Assembly (NCBI GenBank): GCA_964529975.1
Contig: CAZGXW010000032.1
Coordinates: 1-28,662 of the forward strand
From: JADFMN01 sp964529975
GTDB taxonomy: Bacteria > Armatimonadota > Fimbriimonadia > Fimbriimonadales > Fimbriimonadaceae
Direction: 5' to 3'
DNA length: 28,662 nucleotides
Below, one piece after another: positions 1 through 6,520 of this stretch. The notes below the pieces were generated by a model. It did not search any database. It saw nothing but the letters and a program-made list of their open reading frames with translations, and was not told the origin of the DNA. Made by a program: the position numbers and the translations under genes. Position 1 is the stretch's first letter. Every line of letters starts with the position of its first letter.

Positions 1-64
1 ACGTCCAACCCCCTCCCCTCGAAGTCGGCACGGGCATCCGCCTTTGTGGAAAGGACTGTCGTTG

Positions 65-110
65 TTCGCCCCTCACCCCGACCCTCTCCCCTGGATGCGG
101 GGAGAAGGGG
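65..110. repeat. Intergenic repeat with hairpin, copy A
   Basis: This copy begins TTCGCCCCTCACCCCG and contains the arms CCCTCTCCCC (82-91) and GGGGAGA (99-105) around the loop TGGATGC. The same element recurs at 2908-2953 and, degraded, at 2983-3026. It ends two bases before the stop codon of the ChaN-like gene, which reads on the minus strand, so the hairpin would be transcribed at that gene's 3' end and could help terminate it. That role is inferred; there is no T-run. Confidence 0.7.
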
Positions 111-111
111 T

Positions 112-975
112 TTAGGGTCCGTGGGCGACGAAGACGTAGTCGGCGATTCCTTTGCTGACTTGGCGAGAGCCTTCGGCGTTGATGCACACGACGTTGAGGG
201 TGCGTTCACCTGTCTTGCGCTTGATCCTGTACGAGATGCACTGGTCGTACATGACGTGGCCGGAGCCGGCGACGATGACCATAACGGCGTTCGGCGAGAA
301 GCGTGTGTCCATGTAGTCGAGCGCGCTCGTCGCCATTCCCTCGTCCCACGTGACCTGTGCCGAATAGATGTTCTCGCCTTGTGGACCGGTCAAGGGGTGG
401 CCGCCCATCAGGGACGTGAACAGGGCGCGGTGCTTTTCATTGCCGAGGTACGGATCGGGCACCCACTTGCGCTGTTCTTCGGTCAGAGCGGTGAGTCCGT
501 TCCTCCCAACTTGCCGGACCCAGTCGCGTGGGACGTTGAGAGCGACCATCGGAAGACTGAACTCCTTGACCGCATTGAAGATCGGCTCGTAGAGCGCGAA
601 GTCGAACCCCCACTGCGTCTTCCAGTTCGCGTTCTCGATGAACTGCTCTTTGGTCCACTTGCCTCTCGTCCAGGGCGCGAGGCTTTGTTGGTTGTCACGG
701 GTGAACATTTCGAATCCGACGACGACGTCCCGGCCGGCAGAAACGAGCGCACGGATGACCTGCGCCTGCACCACGTGGTGCTTGGCCTGGTCGTGGCTTT
801 CCCCGACCAGGACGAACCGCACGCCTGCTGCGGCCCTGGCGACGTCCTTCTCCGTCGCGAACTCTCCGGTGCGCGTCTCGAAGAACATTTGCGGTTCCAC
901 AGTGATCGTGCCGGCACCGTTGATGTCGAGCAGGTAGGGGTCGGTCTGTTGCGCGGCGAGGAGGAAGGCGAGCAT
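112..975 (-). CDS. ChaN-like (DUF399) haem-binding/erythromycin-esterase-like exported protein
   Basis: A 287-residue protein of the ChaN/DUF399 family (TIKI/EreA-like fold). Family members include surface lipoproteins that bind haem; the function is otherwise poorly known. Visible marks are the GESHD motif near residue 58 followed by a His pair (KHH), the conserved VVGFEMF strand, and GSGHV near the C-terminus, all at positions expected for the family metal or haem pocket. The N-terminus is a very short hydrophobic stretch, MLAFLLAAQQ, with no Lys or Arg and no lipobox Cys, so export by a conventional signal peptide is uncertain. The start is fixed by a TGATG overlap with the serC stop codon, indicating translational coupling. 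The link with serine synthesis is probably only co-transcription. Confidence 0.85.
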   Translation of the reverse strand: MLAFLLAAQQTDPYLLDINGAGTITVEPQMFFETRTGEFATEKDVARAAAGVRFVLVGESHDQAKHHVVQAQVIRALVSAGRDVVVGFEMFTRDNQQSLAPWTRGKWTKEQFIENANWKTQWGFDFALYEPIFNAVKEFSLPMVALNVPRDWVRQVGRNGLTALTEEQRKWVPDPYLGNEKHRALFTSLMGGHPLTGPQGENIYSAQVTWDEGMATSALDYMDTRFSPNAVMVIVAGSGHVMYDQCISYRIKRKTGERTLNVVCINAEGSRQVSKGIADYVFVAHGP

Positions 976-2063
976 CAGCCGTTCCTCCTTGCGAAGTCGG
1001 CCATGAACTGGGCGAGGGCGTCGGCGCCCTCCTCAGGGAAGGCGTTGTAGAGGCTGGCCCGGCAGCCGCCGACGCTGCGGTGGCCCTTGAGTTCGACGAG
1101 GCCGTTCTTGGCGGCTTCGCTTACGAACGAGTCCGTGAGGTCCTCCTTGGCCAGCCGGAACGGGATGTTCATGAGCGATCGGTTCTCCTTGACCGCGTGG
1201 CCGATATAGAAGCCCTCGCTGCCGTCGATCGCTGAATAGAGTATTGCGGCCTTCTTCTCGTTGCGCTGTTTCGCCGCTTCTAGTCCACCGTTCTTGAGCC
1301 AGTGTTTGAAGACGAGCCCGCACACGAAAACTGCCCAGCATGAGGGCGTGTTGAGCATCCAGCCGTTCTCTGCCTGAACTTTGTAGTCGAGCATGGGTGG
1401 AAGGCCATCGGGAACCTTCTCAAGCATGGCGTCTTTGACTACGACGATGGTCGCGCCGGCGGGCCCGCAGTTCTTCTGCGCCCCAGCGTAGATGAGATCG
1501 TACTTGGACACGTCGACAGGACGCGAAAGGATGTTGCTCGACATATCGCAAACGACCGGGACGTCGAGCGATGGGTCGGCGTGATAGTCGACGCCTTGGA
1601 TGGTCTCGTTGGACGTGAAGTGGAAATAGTCGGCGCCGGGCGTGAGAGAGAGGTCAGAGAACTTTGGAGCGCGGTCGTAATTGGTCGCCTTTCCGTCGAA
1701 GACCGTATTGATGCAGCCAGGAAGTTTGCCCGGCTTGACCGCCTTCTTGCCCCACTCTCCCGTGACTGCGTAGTCGGCGGTGGTCTTGAGGAAGTTCATC
1801 GGCACCATCGAGAACTGAAGGGACGCGCCACCTTGAAGGAAGAGCACCTTGTAGCCTTCCGGAACGCCAAGGAGAGCGCGGAAGTCGGCTTCAGCCTCCT
1901 CGGCGATCTTCATGAAAGGCTTGCCTCGGTGGGACATTTCCATCACGGACATGCCCGCGCCAGCCCAGTTCATCATGCCGTCTCGTGCCTGCTCCAAGAC
2001 CTCGATGGGGAGGACCCCCGGGCCTGCGGAAAAGTTGAAGACGCGGTCGTACGGCTGTGCCAT
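975..2063 (-). CDS. serC: Phosphoserine aminotransferase
   Basis: A PLP-dependent class V aminotransferase of 362 residues, the usual length for SerC. It converts 3-phosphohydroxypyruvate plus glutamate to O-phosphoserine in serine synthesis and, in many bacteria, acts on the analogous pyridoxine intermediate. The N-terminal NFSAGPGVLP and the AGAQKNCGPAG segment carrying the PLP lysine (Lys197) are diagnostic. The C-terminal HRSVGGCRASLYNA segment is also typical of SerC. The ATG at 2063 follows a TAAAAT box by only 6 nt, so the mRNA is probably leaderless. Its stop overlaps the start of the ChaN-like gene. serA and serB are not in the window. Confidence 0.97.
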   Translation of the reverse strand: MAQPYDRVFNFSAGPGVLPIEVLEQARDGMMNWAGAGMSVMEMSHRGKPFMKIAEEAEADFRALLGVPEGYKVLFLQGGASLQFSMVPMNFLKTTADYAVTGEWGKKAVKPGKLPGCINTVFDGKATNYDRAPKFSDLSLTPGADYFHFTSNETIQGVDYHADPSLDVPVVCDMSSNILSRPVDVSKYDLIYAGAQKNCGPAGATIVVVKDAMLEKVPDGLPPMLDYKVQAENGWMLNTPSCWAVFVCGLVFKHWLKNGGLEAAKQRNEKKAAILYSAIDGSEGFYIGHAVKENRSLMNIPFRLAKEDLTDSFVSEAAKNGLVELKGHRSVGGCRASLYNAFPEEGADALAQFMADFARRNG

Positions 2064-2069
2064 GCGGGG

Positions 2070-2075
2070 ATTTTA
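2070..2075 (-). promoter_or_regulatory. -10 box (TAAAAT) for serC, leaderless spacing
   Basis: TAAAAT on the minus strand is followed by CCCCGC and then the ATG of serC. Transcription normally starts about 7 nt after a -10 box, which places the +1 on the start codon. No clear -35 is visible. Confidence 0.55.
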
Positions 2076-2144
2076 GCGGTTGGCGGGGCTCGAGTCTAGG
2101 CTGGCCTACCCCAAGAAATCTGCCTGGGGAACCTGAATCCGTAT

Positions 2145-2150
2145 TACACT
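2145..2150 (+). promoter_or_regulatory. Possible -10 box (TACACT) for the NodB-like gene
   Basis: TACACT lies 25 nt before the ATG at 2176 and overlaps the left edge of the 27-bp inverted repeat 2149-2175. Expected +1 is near 2157, inside the repeat. No convincing -35 is seen. Confidence 0.35.
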
Positions 2151-2175
2151 GTGGTTGGGCCCGGCCCGACCACAG
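2149..2175. promoter_or_regulatory. 27-bp inverted repeat abutting a start codon
   Basis: The arms CTGTGGTTGGG and CCCGACCACAG form an 11-bp stem (one T-G pair) around the 5-nt loop CCCGG. The last base touches the ATG at 2176. There is no following T-run, so it is not an ordinary terminator. It could be an operator over the promoter or an RNA hairpin limiting initiation. Confidence 0.6.
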
Positions 2176-2859
2176 ATGCCGACCGGACTTGTCTCTCTCA
2201 CATACGACGGTGCGCTGCTCTGCCACTTGGAGACGGCCTTTCCCCAGCTTGAAGAGGCTGGGTTGAAAGGGACGTTCTACTGTGAGCCTGCAATGCTGCT
2301 TGAGAACCTGCCCGAGTGGGGGCAGGTGCTGGCGGCAGGGCACGAGATCGGCAACGGGTCCTTGCACGGCGCTGTTTTGGACGACGGCTCTCTACCCGGG
2401 TGGTCGCTGCAGATGGTGGAGGAGGACGTGAACGAGGTTCGGGCTCTGATCGAGGATCTGTTCCCGGAGCAGAGCGGTCACTCGTTCGGGTTTCCTTGGG
2501 GGACGGGCCTGAGCGACGGTCTCGATGTCACTCCTGCGGTCCGCGAGGTTTACAAGACAGTGCGGCTCGGATCTTTCGGCGTAAACGCTCCGGGGTTCGA
2601 TCCACAGCGGATCGCGTGCGTGCCATGCGACGGCCTGGATTCTATGGAGCTCGTGCAACAGGCCCGTCGAGCCGCCGAGGACGGATCTTGGGTGGTGTTC
2701 TCCTTTGAGGGCGTCGGGGTTGGCGACCGGTCTGTGGATGCGTGCGCGCATCGCGACTTGTGCATCTATCTTGCGAGCGAGCCGCGCGTTTCTGTGGTTC
2801 CGGTGATCGTCGGCGCCGCGTCGCGGACGGGTGTGAACGCAGGTTTCAAGTTGGTGTAG
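2176..2859 (+). CDS. Polysaccharide deacetylase (NodB-fold) family protein, degenerate motifs
   Basis: A 227-residue protein with the NodB homology fold. The N-terminal LVSLTYDGALLCHL strand, the KGTFYC strand and GHEIGNGSLHG match the ordering of NodB motifs. The usual TFDDG is TYDGA, keeping one Asp (Asp11) and losing the metal-binding second Asp. In the HxxxH motif only the second His is kept. The protein has no signal peptide, so a cytoplasmic role or a non-hydrolytic function is possible. An alternative TTG start at 2155 lies inside the inverted repeat. I prefer ATG 2176 because the NodB domain begins there. It is transcribed divergently from serC and followed by an intergenic repeat tract. 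True substrate unknown. Confidence 0.75.
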   Translation: MPTGLVSLTYDGALLCHLETAFPQLEEAGLKGTFYCEPAMLLENLPEWGQVLAAGHEIGNGSLHGAVLDDGSLPGWSLQMVEEDVNEVRALIEDLFPEQSGHSFGFPWGTGLSDGLDVTPAVREVYKTVRLGSFGVNAPGFDPQRIACVPCDGLDSMELVQQARRAAEDGSWVVFSFEGVGVGDRSVDACAHRDLCIYLASEPRVSVVPVIVGAASRTGVNAGFKLV

Positions 2860-2876
2860 TGCGGAGTGTGAAGTAG

Positions 2877-2890
2877 GGAGTAAGGAGTAA
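2877..2890 (+). repeat. Tandem 7-mer GGAGTAA x2
   Basis: Two perfect adjacent copies of GGAGTAA (2877-2883 and 2884-2890) lie 17 bp after the stop of the NodB-like gene and lead into the larger repeat tract. Confidence 0.7.
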
Positions 2891-3026
2891 GGAAAGTGCC
2901 CTTCTTATTCGCCCCTCACCCCGTCCCTCTCCCCAGGATGCGGGGAGAGGGGGATTGGGAGAAAGGAAAAGTGCCCTTCTTGTTCGCCCCTCACTCCATC
3001 CGTAACCTGGTGTGCGGCGAGGGGGC
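2891..3026. repeat. 75-bp tandem intergenic repeat, copies B and C
   Basis: The motif GTGCCCTTCTT-TTCGCCCCTCAC occurs at 2896 and again at 2971, a 75-bp period. Copy B has a perfect 10-bp hairpin: CCCTCTCCCC (2925-2934), loop AGGATGC, GGGGAGAGGG (2942-2951). Copy C (2983-3026) keeps the left half but its hairpin has decayed. Copy A of the same element is at 65-110. The tract fills the gap between the NodB-like gene and the FeS oxidoreductase; no gene is seen in it. Confidence 0.75.
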
Positions 3027-3043
3027 AAGGCGAGAGCATCGTC

Positions 3044-3049
3044 TAAACT
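3044..3049 (+). promoter_or_regulatory. -10 box (TAAACT), leaderless spacing
   Basis: TAAACT lies 8 nt before the GTG at 3058. An identical box precedes the gene at 9100. This supports the GTG start over the ATG at 3088. Confidence 0.5.
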
Positions 3050-3057
3050 GAGCCGAC

Positions 3058-5073
3058 GTGGAGCCGACGAGGGCCGAGTTTCTGTTCATGGACAGTCCGC
3101 TATGGAAGGCGGCGTTCTATGTGCTCACGTTTGCAAGCCTAGGATATGCGGCCTGGCAGTTCTGGCTTCAATCGCGCTCGTGGATGAAGGGGAAGGCAGT
3201 CGGTTGGAAGTCGGACTGGTTCAGTGGGATCCTCAAGTACGCCATCGGGCAGAAGAAGGTGCAGGGATCGCGACCCAAGTCTGGCGCGCCGATGCACTTG
3301 ATGATGTTCTGGGGGTTCTTGTCGCTGTTCGTGGCGACGACCCTTCTTGCGATCGCGACGTACTCGCCTGTTGTCGGTTTGCCGAACTTTCACCGGGGCA
3401 CTTACTATCTGCTCTATGAGTTCACGTTCGACCTGCTGGGCTTGTTCTTTGTGGCGGGCGTCGTGTGGGCGATCGTGCGCAGGTGGAAGTCTGTGCGCGA
3501 CCCGGCGAGCCCTTTGAGCCATGCGCGTTCGGACTGGTGGGCGCTTGGCCTGTTGCTTGTGCTCGGCGTGACTGGCTACGTGCTGGAAGCGGCGCGTATC
3601 GCGAGCGATCCTCAACCTTGGGACTCGTGGTCTTTCGTAGGCTATGCGCTCGCGCAGGTGATGGGTCCGCTGTCTCCGTCTGCATACGTAGCCATCTGGT
3701 GGTTCCACATGGTCTGGGTGTGGACCTTCTTTGCGACGCTTCCGCACATGAAGTTGAAGCACATGGTGACAGCGACGCTGACGGCGGCAGGGCGACCGTC
3801 GGTGCCGATGGGCCGGCTCGAGCCGATCACGATGGAGCAGGTCGAGGAGACGGGGAAGATCGGCGTTGATGTGGCGACGGAGTTCGACCGTTGGCGGTTG
3901 TTGTCGCTCGACGCGTGCATGAGCTGTGGTCGGTGCACCGAGGTTTGCCCGGCGAACGGCGTTGGAAAGTCGCTGAACCCGAAGCAGGTCGTGGCGGACA
4001 TCCATCGTGCGCTTGCAATGGACGAGAACGTTCCGGCGGCCGTGACCGAGGAGGCGCTGTGGGCTTGCACGACGTGCAACGCGTGTGTGGAGGCGTGCCC
4101 TGTCTCGATCCAGCACGTTTCGATGATCGTGGACGCGCGGCGCAATTTGGTCGCTGAGGGTCGATTGAGCGGCACTGGTGCGGTGATGTTGCGGCAAGTG
4201 GGCAGCACGGGGCACGCCTGGGGGCAGCCTTCCTCGGGGCGCGAGGATTGGATGAAGGGTTTGGACGTTCCGCTTTGCCGCGACGGCGAGCCCTTTGAGT
4301 ATCTGTTCTGGGTGGGTTGTGCGGGCGCGACAGACCCTGGCGCCGTGAAGACGACGCGGGCAGTGGCGCGCCTGCTATCGCGCGCGGGCGTGAGTTACGC
4401 GTGCTTGGGGAACGAGGAGTCTTGCACTGGCGACCCTGTACGGCGGATCGGCGACGAGTTCCTGTTCCAAGAGCAGGTTGCGAAGAACGGCGGCGTGCTG
4501 GCGAAGTACGGCGTAAAGAAGATCGTGACGGCGTGCCCGCACTGCATGAACACGTTACGAAACGAGTACCCGGACTTCATGGAGCGTTGCGAGGTGTTCC
4601 ATCACACTGAAGTGTTGGCCGGTCTCGTTTCTTCGGGTCGGTTGCGAGCGGCTGACCCCGGCGACGGTGCGACGACGTACCACGACCCGTGCTACTTGGC
4701 GCGCGTGAACTTGACTGCTGACGCGCCGCGGGCTTTGGTGGGCGACGAGACGCACCTGGACACAGAGTCTTCGGCTATCGTTCATGCGCTCTCTTCGCCG
4801 AGCGACGGTGTGCGGAAGTTGGCGGAGCCCGAGCACTATGGGCGAAAGACGCTTTGCTGCGGTGCAGGTGGAGGGCGGATGTGGATGGAGGAGGAGCCCG
4901 ACAAACGGCCGAGCAACCGCCGGGTGCGCGAACTCCTGGACACGGGCGCGAAGCAGGTGGCCGTGGCTTGTCCGTTCTGCCGGATCATGTTGGACGCTGG
5001 ATTGAAGCAAGAGGCTGGCGACGCGGTGCGGCTGGTCGATCTGGCGGAGATGCTGGATGAGGCGAACCGATGA
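3058..5073 (+). CDS. Membrane-bound FeS oxidoreductase (NarI-like + 2x4Fe-4S + two CCG domains)
   Basis: A 671-residue fusion. Residues about 15-240 hold five hydrophobic helices with several His (for example FHRG, WWFHMVW, PHMKLKHM), resembling the haem-b-binding NarI gamma subunit. Next is a ferredoxin module with CMSCGRCTEVCP from Cys287 and CTTCNACVEACP from Cys337. Two CCG (HdrD-type) domains follow: CLGNEESC...ACPHC and HDPCYL...LCCGAGG...ACPFC. This is the architecture of membrane proteins that pass electrons from electron-transfer flavoprotein or similar donors to menaquinone. EtfAB is not nearby, so the donor is inferred. The GTG start is chosen because TAAACT sits 8 nt upstream; ATG 3088 is the alternative. 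Its stop overlaps acpS by 4 nt (ATGA), which suggests co-transcription. Confidence 0.88.
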   Translation: MEPTRAEFLFMDSPLWKAAFYVLTFASLGYAAWQFWLQSRSWMKGKAVGWKSDWFSGILKYAIGQKKVQGSRPKSGAPMHLMMFWGFLSLFVATTLLAIATYSPVVGLPNFHRGTYYLLYEFTFDLLGLFFVAGVVWAIVRRWKSVRDPASPLSHARSDWWALGLLLVLGVTGYVLEAARIASDPQPWDSWSFVGYALAQVMGPLSPSAYVAIWWFHMVWVWTFFATLPHMKLKHMVTATLTAAGRPSVPMGRLEPITMEQVEETGKIGVDVATEFDRWRLLSLDACMSCGRCTEVCPANGVGKSLNPKQVVADIHRALAMDENVPAAVTEEALWACTTCNACVEACPVSIQHVSMIVDARRNLVAEGRLSGTGAVMLRQVGSTGHAWGQPSSGREDWMKGLDVPLCRDGEPFEYLFWVGCAGATDPGAVKTTRAVARLLSRAGVSYACLGNEESCTGDPVRRIGDEFLFQEQVAKNGGVLAKYGVKKIVTACPHCMNTLRNEYPDFMERCEVFHHTEVLAGLVSSGRLRAADPGDGATTYHDPCYLARVNLTADAPRALVGDETHLDTESSAIVHALSSPSDGVRKLAEPEHYGRKTLCCGAGGGRMWMEEEPDKRPSNRRVRELLDTGAKQVAVACPFCRIMLDAGLKQEAGDAVRLVDLAEMLDEANR

Positions 5074-5408
5074 TCGTGGGCCTGGGGATCGACGTGGTGT
5101 CGATCGATCGCATCCGCGCAGCGATGAGGAACCCGCGGTTTCTGCCCCGGATCCTGACTGACCGCGAAATCGGCATGGGCTTGACTCCCGAGCGGGTTGC
5201 GGGGCGCTGGGCTGCCAAGGAGGCCCTGTCCAAGGCCCTACCGAAGTTGCGGAACTGGCACGACGTGGAGATCGAAAACGCAGCGACCGGGGAGCCCCAC
5301 GTTCGCATCCTTGGAGAGGGGATTGTTGAACCTGGCTTGAACCTGATGGTCTCGATCAGTCACGAGAGCGGATATGCGGCTGCGGTGGCGATCGTGGAGA
5401 AGCGTTAA
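5070..5408 (+). CDS. acpS: Holo-[acyl-carrier-protein] synthase
   Basis: A 112-residue 4'-phosphopantetheinyl transferase, slightly short of the usual 120-125. It moves phosphopantetheine from CoA to acyl carrier protein, activating fatty acid synthesis. The motif VGLGIDVVSIDRI holds the metal ligand Asp8, and RWAAKEALSKAL holds Glu51. The ISHESGYAAAVAI segment near the C-terminus is typical. The start overlaps the preceding stop as ATGA, so expression is likely coupled to the FeS oxidoreductase. Its stop codon overlaps the first GTTAA repeat of the putative Pho box upstream of pstS. Confidence 0.95.
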   Translation: MIVGLGIDVVSIDRIRAAMRNPRFLPRILTDREIGMGLTPERVAGRWAAKEALSKALPKLRNWHDVEIENAATGEPHVRILGEGIVEPGLNLMVSISHESGYAAAVAIVEKR

Positions 5409-5441
5409 AGACCGTTAACAATGGGTTAACCAGGGGTTGCA
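5404..5441 (+). promoter_or_regulatory. Candidate Pho box: GTTAA direct repeats
   Basis: GTTAA occurs at 5404, 5414 and 5425, with a weaker GTTGC at 5436: spacings of 10, 11 and 11 bp, one helical turn each. PhoB/PhoP-type response regulators bind direct repeats with this period, and GTTAAC resembles the TTAAC core of cyanobacterial boxes. The array ends about 10-20 bp before the -10 box of pstS, where an activator would sit. Assignment is by pattern and gene context only. Confidence 0.55.
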
Positions 5442-5451
5442 GGGTTCGGTC

Positions 5452-5457
5452 CATAGT
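5452..5457 (+). promoter_or_regulatory. -10 box (CATAGT) for pstS
   Basis: CATAGT lies 7 nt before the ATG at 5465, the leaderless spacing seen elsewhere in the window. No -35 consensus is present, as expected for a promoter activated from a Pho box. Confidence 0.4.
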
Positions 5458-5464
5458 GGAGCCG

Positions 5465-6511
5465 ATGGCACGTCTTAACATTTCCCGCCCGTGGGCGGTC
5501 GCCGTAGGCCTCGCGGCGTTGGCAGTATTTGCGGTGAGTTGCTCGTCCGGTGCAAAGGAGCCGGGGCTAGAGGGCGAGGGCAAAGCGACGTTTTCCGACG
5601 AAGTTGCGATCGACGGCAGCAGCACAGTGACTCCTATCCTCGCGGCCGTCGCTGAAGAGTTCATGGTCGCCAATCCGGACGCGAACGTAACGGTCGGCAC
5701 TTCTGGCACCGGCGGCGGATTCAAGAAGTTCATTCAAGGCGAGACTGAGATTTCGATGGCTTCTCGTCCGATCAAGGAGTCGGAAGTCGAGGAGTTGAAG
5801 GCCAAGGGCATCGAGTTCATCGAGTTGCCGATCGCATTTGACGGCCTGACGGTGGTCGTGAACAACGAGAACACTTGGGCAGAGTCCTTGACCGTGGAAG
5901 AGCTCAACAAGATCTGGGCAGAAGGCAGCAAGGTGAACAACTGGAAGGACGTCCGCCCTGGATTCCCCGATGTTCCGCTGAAGCTTTACGGTGCGGGCAC
6001 GGACTCCGGCACGTTCGACTACTTCACGCTTGCGATCAACGGCAAAGAGAAGTCGAGCCGAGCGGACTACCAGGCGAGCGAGGACGACAACGTCCTTGTG
6101 AACGGCGTGATCGGCGACAAGGGATCGCTCGGTTACTTTGGCTACGCGTACTACGCGGAGCGACCGACGGAGATGAAGGCCGTGAAGATCGTGAGCCCGG
6201 TGACTGGTCAGCCGGTCGGCCCGAGCGAAGCCACGATCAAGGACGCTTCTTACCAGCCGCTGTCCCGCCCGTTGCTGATCTACGTGAAGGTCTCGTCACT
6301 CGAATCGAACAAGACCCTGGACGCAGTCGTTCGGATGTTGCTGAGCGAGGAAGGGTCGACGTTGATCGCATCGACCGGCTACGTTCCGTTTCCGACCGAA
6401 GTCCGCGAGTTGGTTCTGAAGCACTTTGAGGCTAAGGCCACAGGAACACGCTTCCAGGGCGCCCAGGTCGGAACGACGATCGAGCAGATCCTCACTGCCG
6501 AGAAGGGCTAA
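5465..6511 (+). CDS. pstS: Phosphate ABC transporter, substrate-binding lipoprotein
   Basis: A 348-residue periplasmic phosphate-binding protein anchored as a lipoprotein. Residues 1-25 form a signal peptide with an AVSC lipobox at 23-26. The mature region has the PstS phosphate-binding pattern: IDGSSTVTPI (the SST loop), VGTSGTGGGFKKF and YGAGTDSGTFDYF. It would deliver phosphate to PstC/PstA. ATG 5465 is preferred over GTG 5456 because it is correctly placed after the CATAGT box and a partial SD-like AGTGGA. A GTTAA repeat array upstream points to phosphate-starvation control. A TAATAT box for pstC overlaps its stop codon. Confidence 0.95.
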   Translation: MARLNISRPWAVAVGLAALAVFAVSCSSGAKEPGLEGEGKATFSDEVAIDGSSTVTPILAAVAEEFMVANPDANVTVGTSGTGGGFKKFIQGETEISMASRPIKESEVEELKAKGIEFIELPIAFDGLTVVVNNENTWAESLTVEELNKIWAEGSKVNNWKDVRPGFPDVPLKLYGAGTDSGTFDYFTLAINGKEKSSRADYQASEDDNVLVNGVIGDKGSLGYFGYAYYAERPTEMKAVKIVSPVTGQPVGPSEATIKDASYQPLSRPLLIYVKVSSLESNKTLDAVVRMLLSEEGSTLIASTGYVPFPTEVRELVLKHFEAKATGTRFQGAQVGTTIEQILTAEKG

Positions 6512-6514
6512 TAT
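6509..6514 (+). promoter_or_regulatory. -10 box (TAATAT) overlapping the pstS stop
   Basis: TAATAT is followed by CTCTGC and GTG 6521, the 6-nt spacing seen at many starts here. It would give pstC its own leaderless transcript. Confidence 0.45.
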
Positions 6515-6520
6515 CTCTGC

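Noticed and set aside
1..64. End of a further gene at the left edge
   Set aside because: Short open frames exist on both strands but none has a start, stop or motif that would support a call.
46..1050. 334-codon plus-strand frame at the left edge
   Set aside because: Opposite strand of the ChaN-like gene, which has coherent motifs and a coupled start.
2877..3026. Possible CRISPR-like array
   Set aside because: Only two units with 75-bp period, no constant short repeat with unique spacers and no cas genes.
3139..4215. 358-codon minus-strand frame within the FeS oxidoreductase
   Set aside because: Arg/His-rich composition without any recognisable motif; it is the mirror of the FeS gene.
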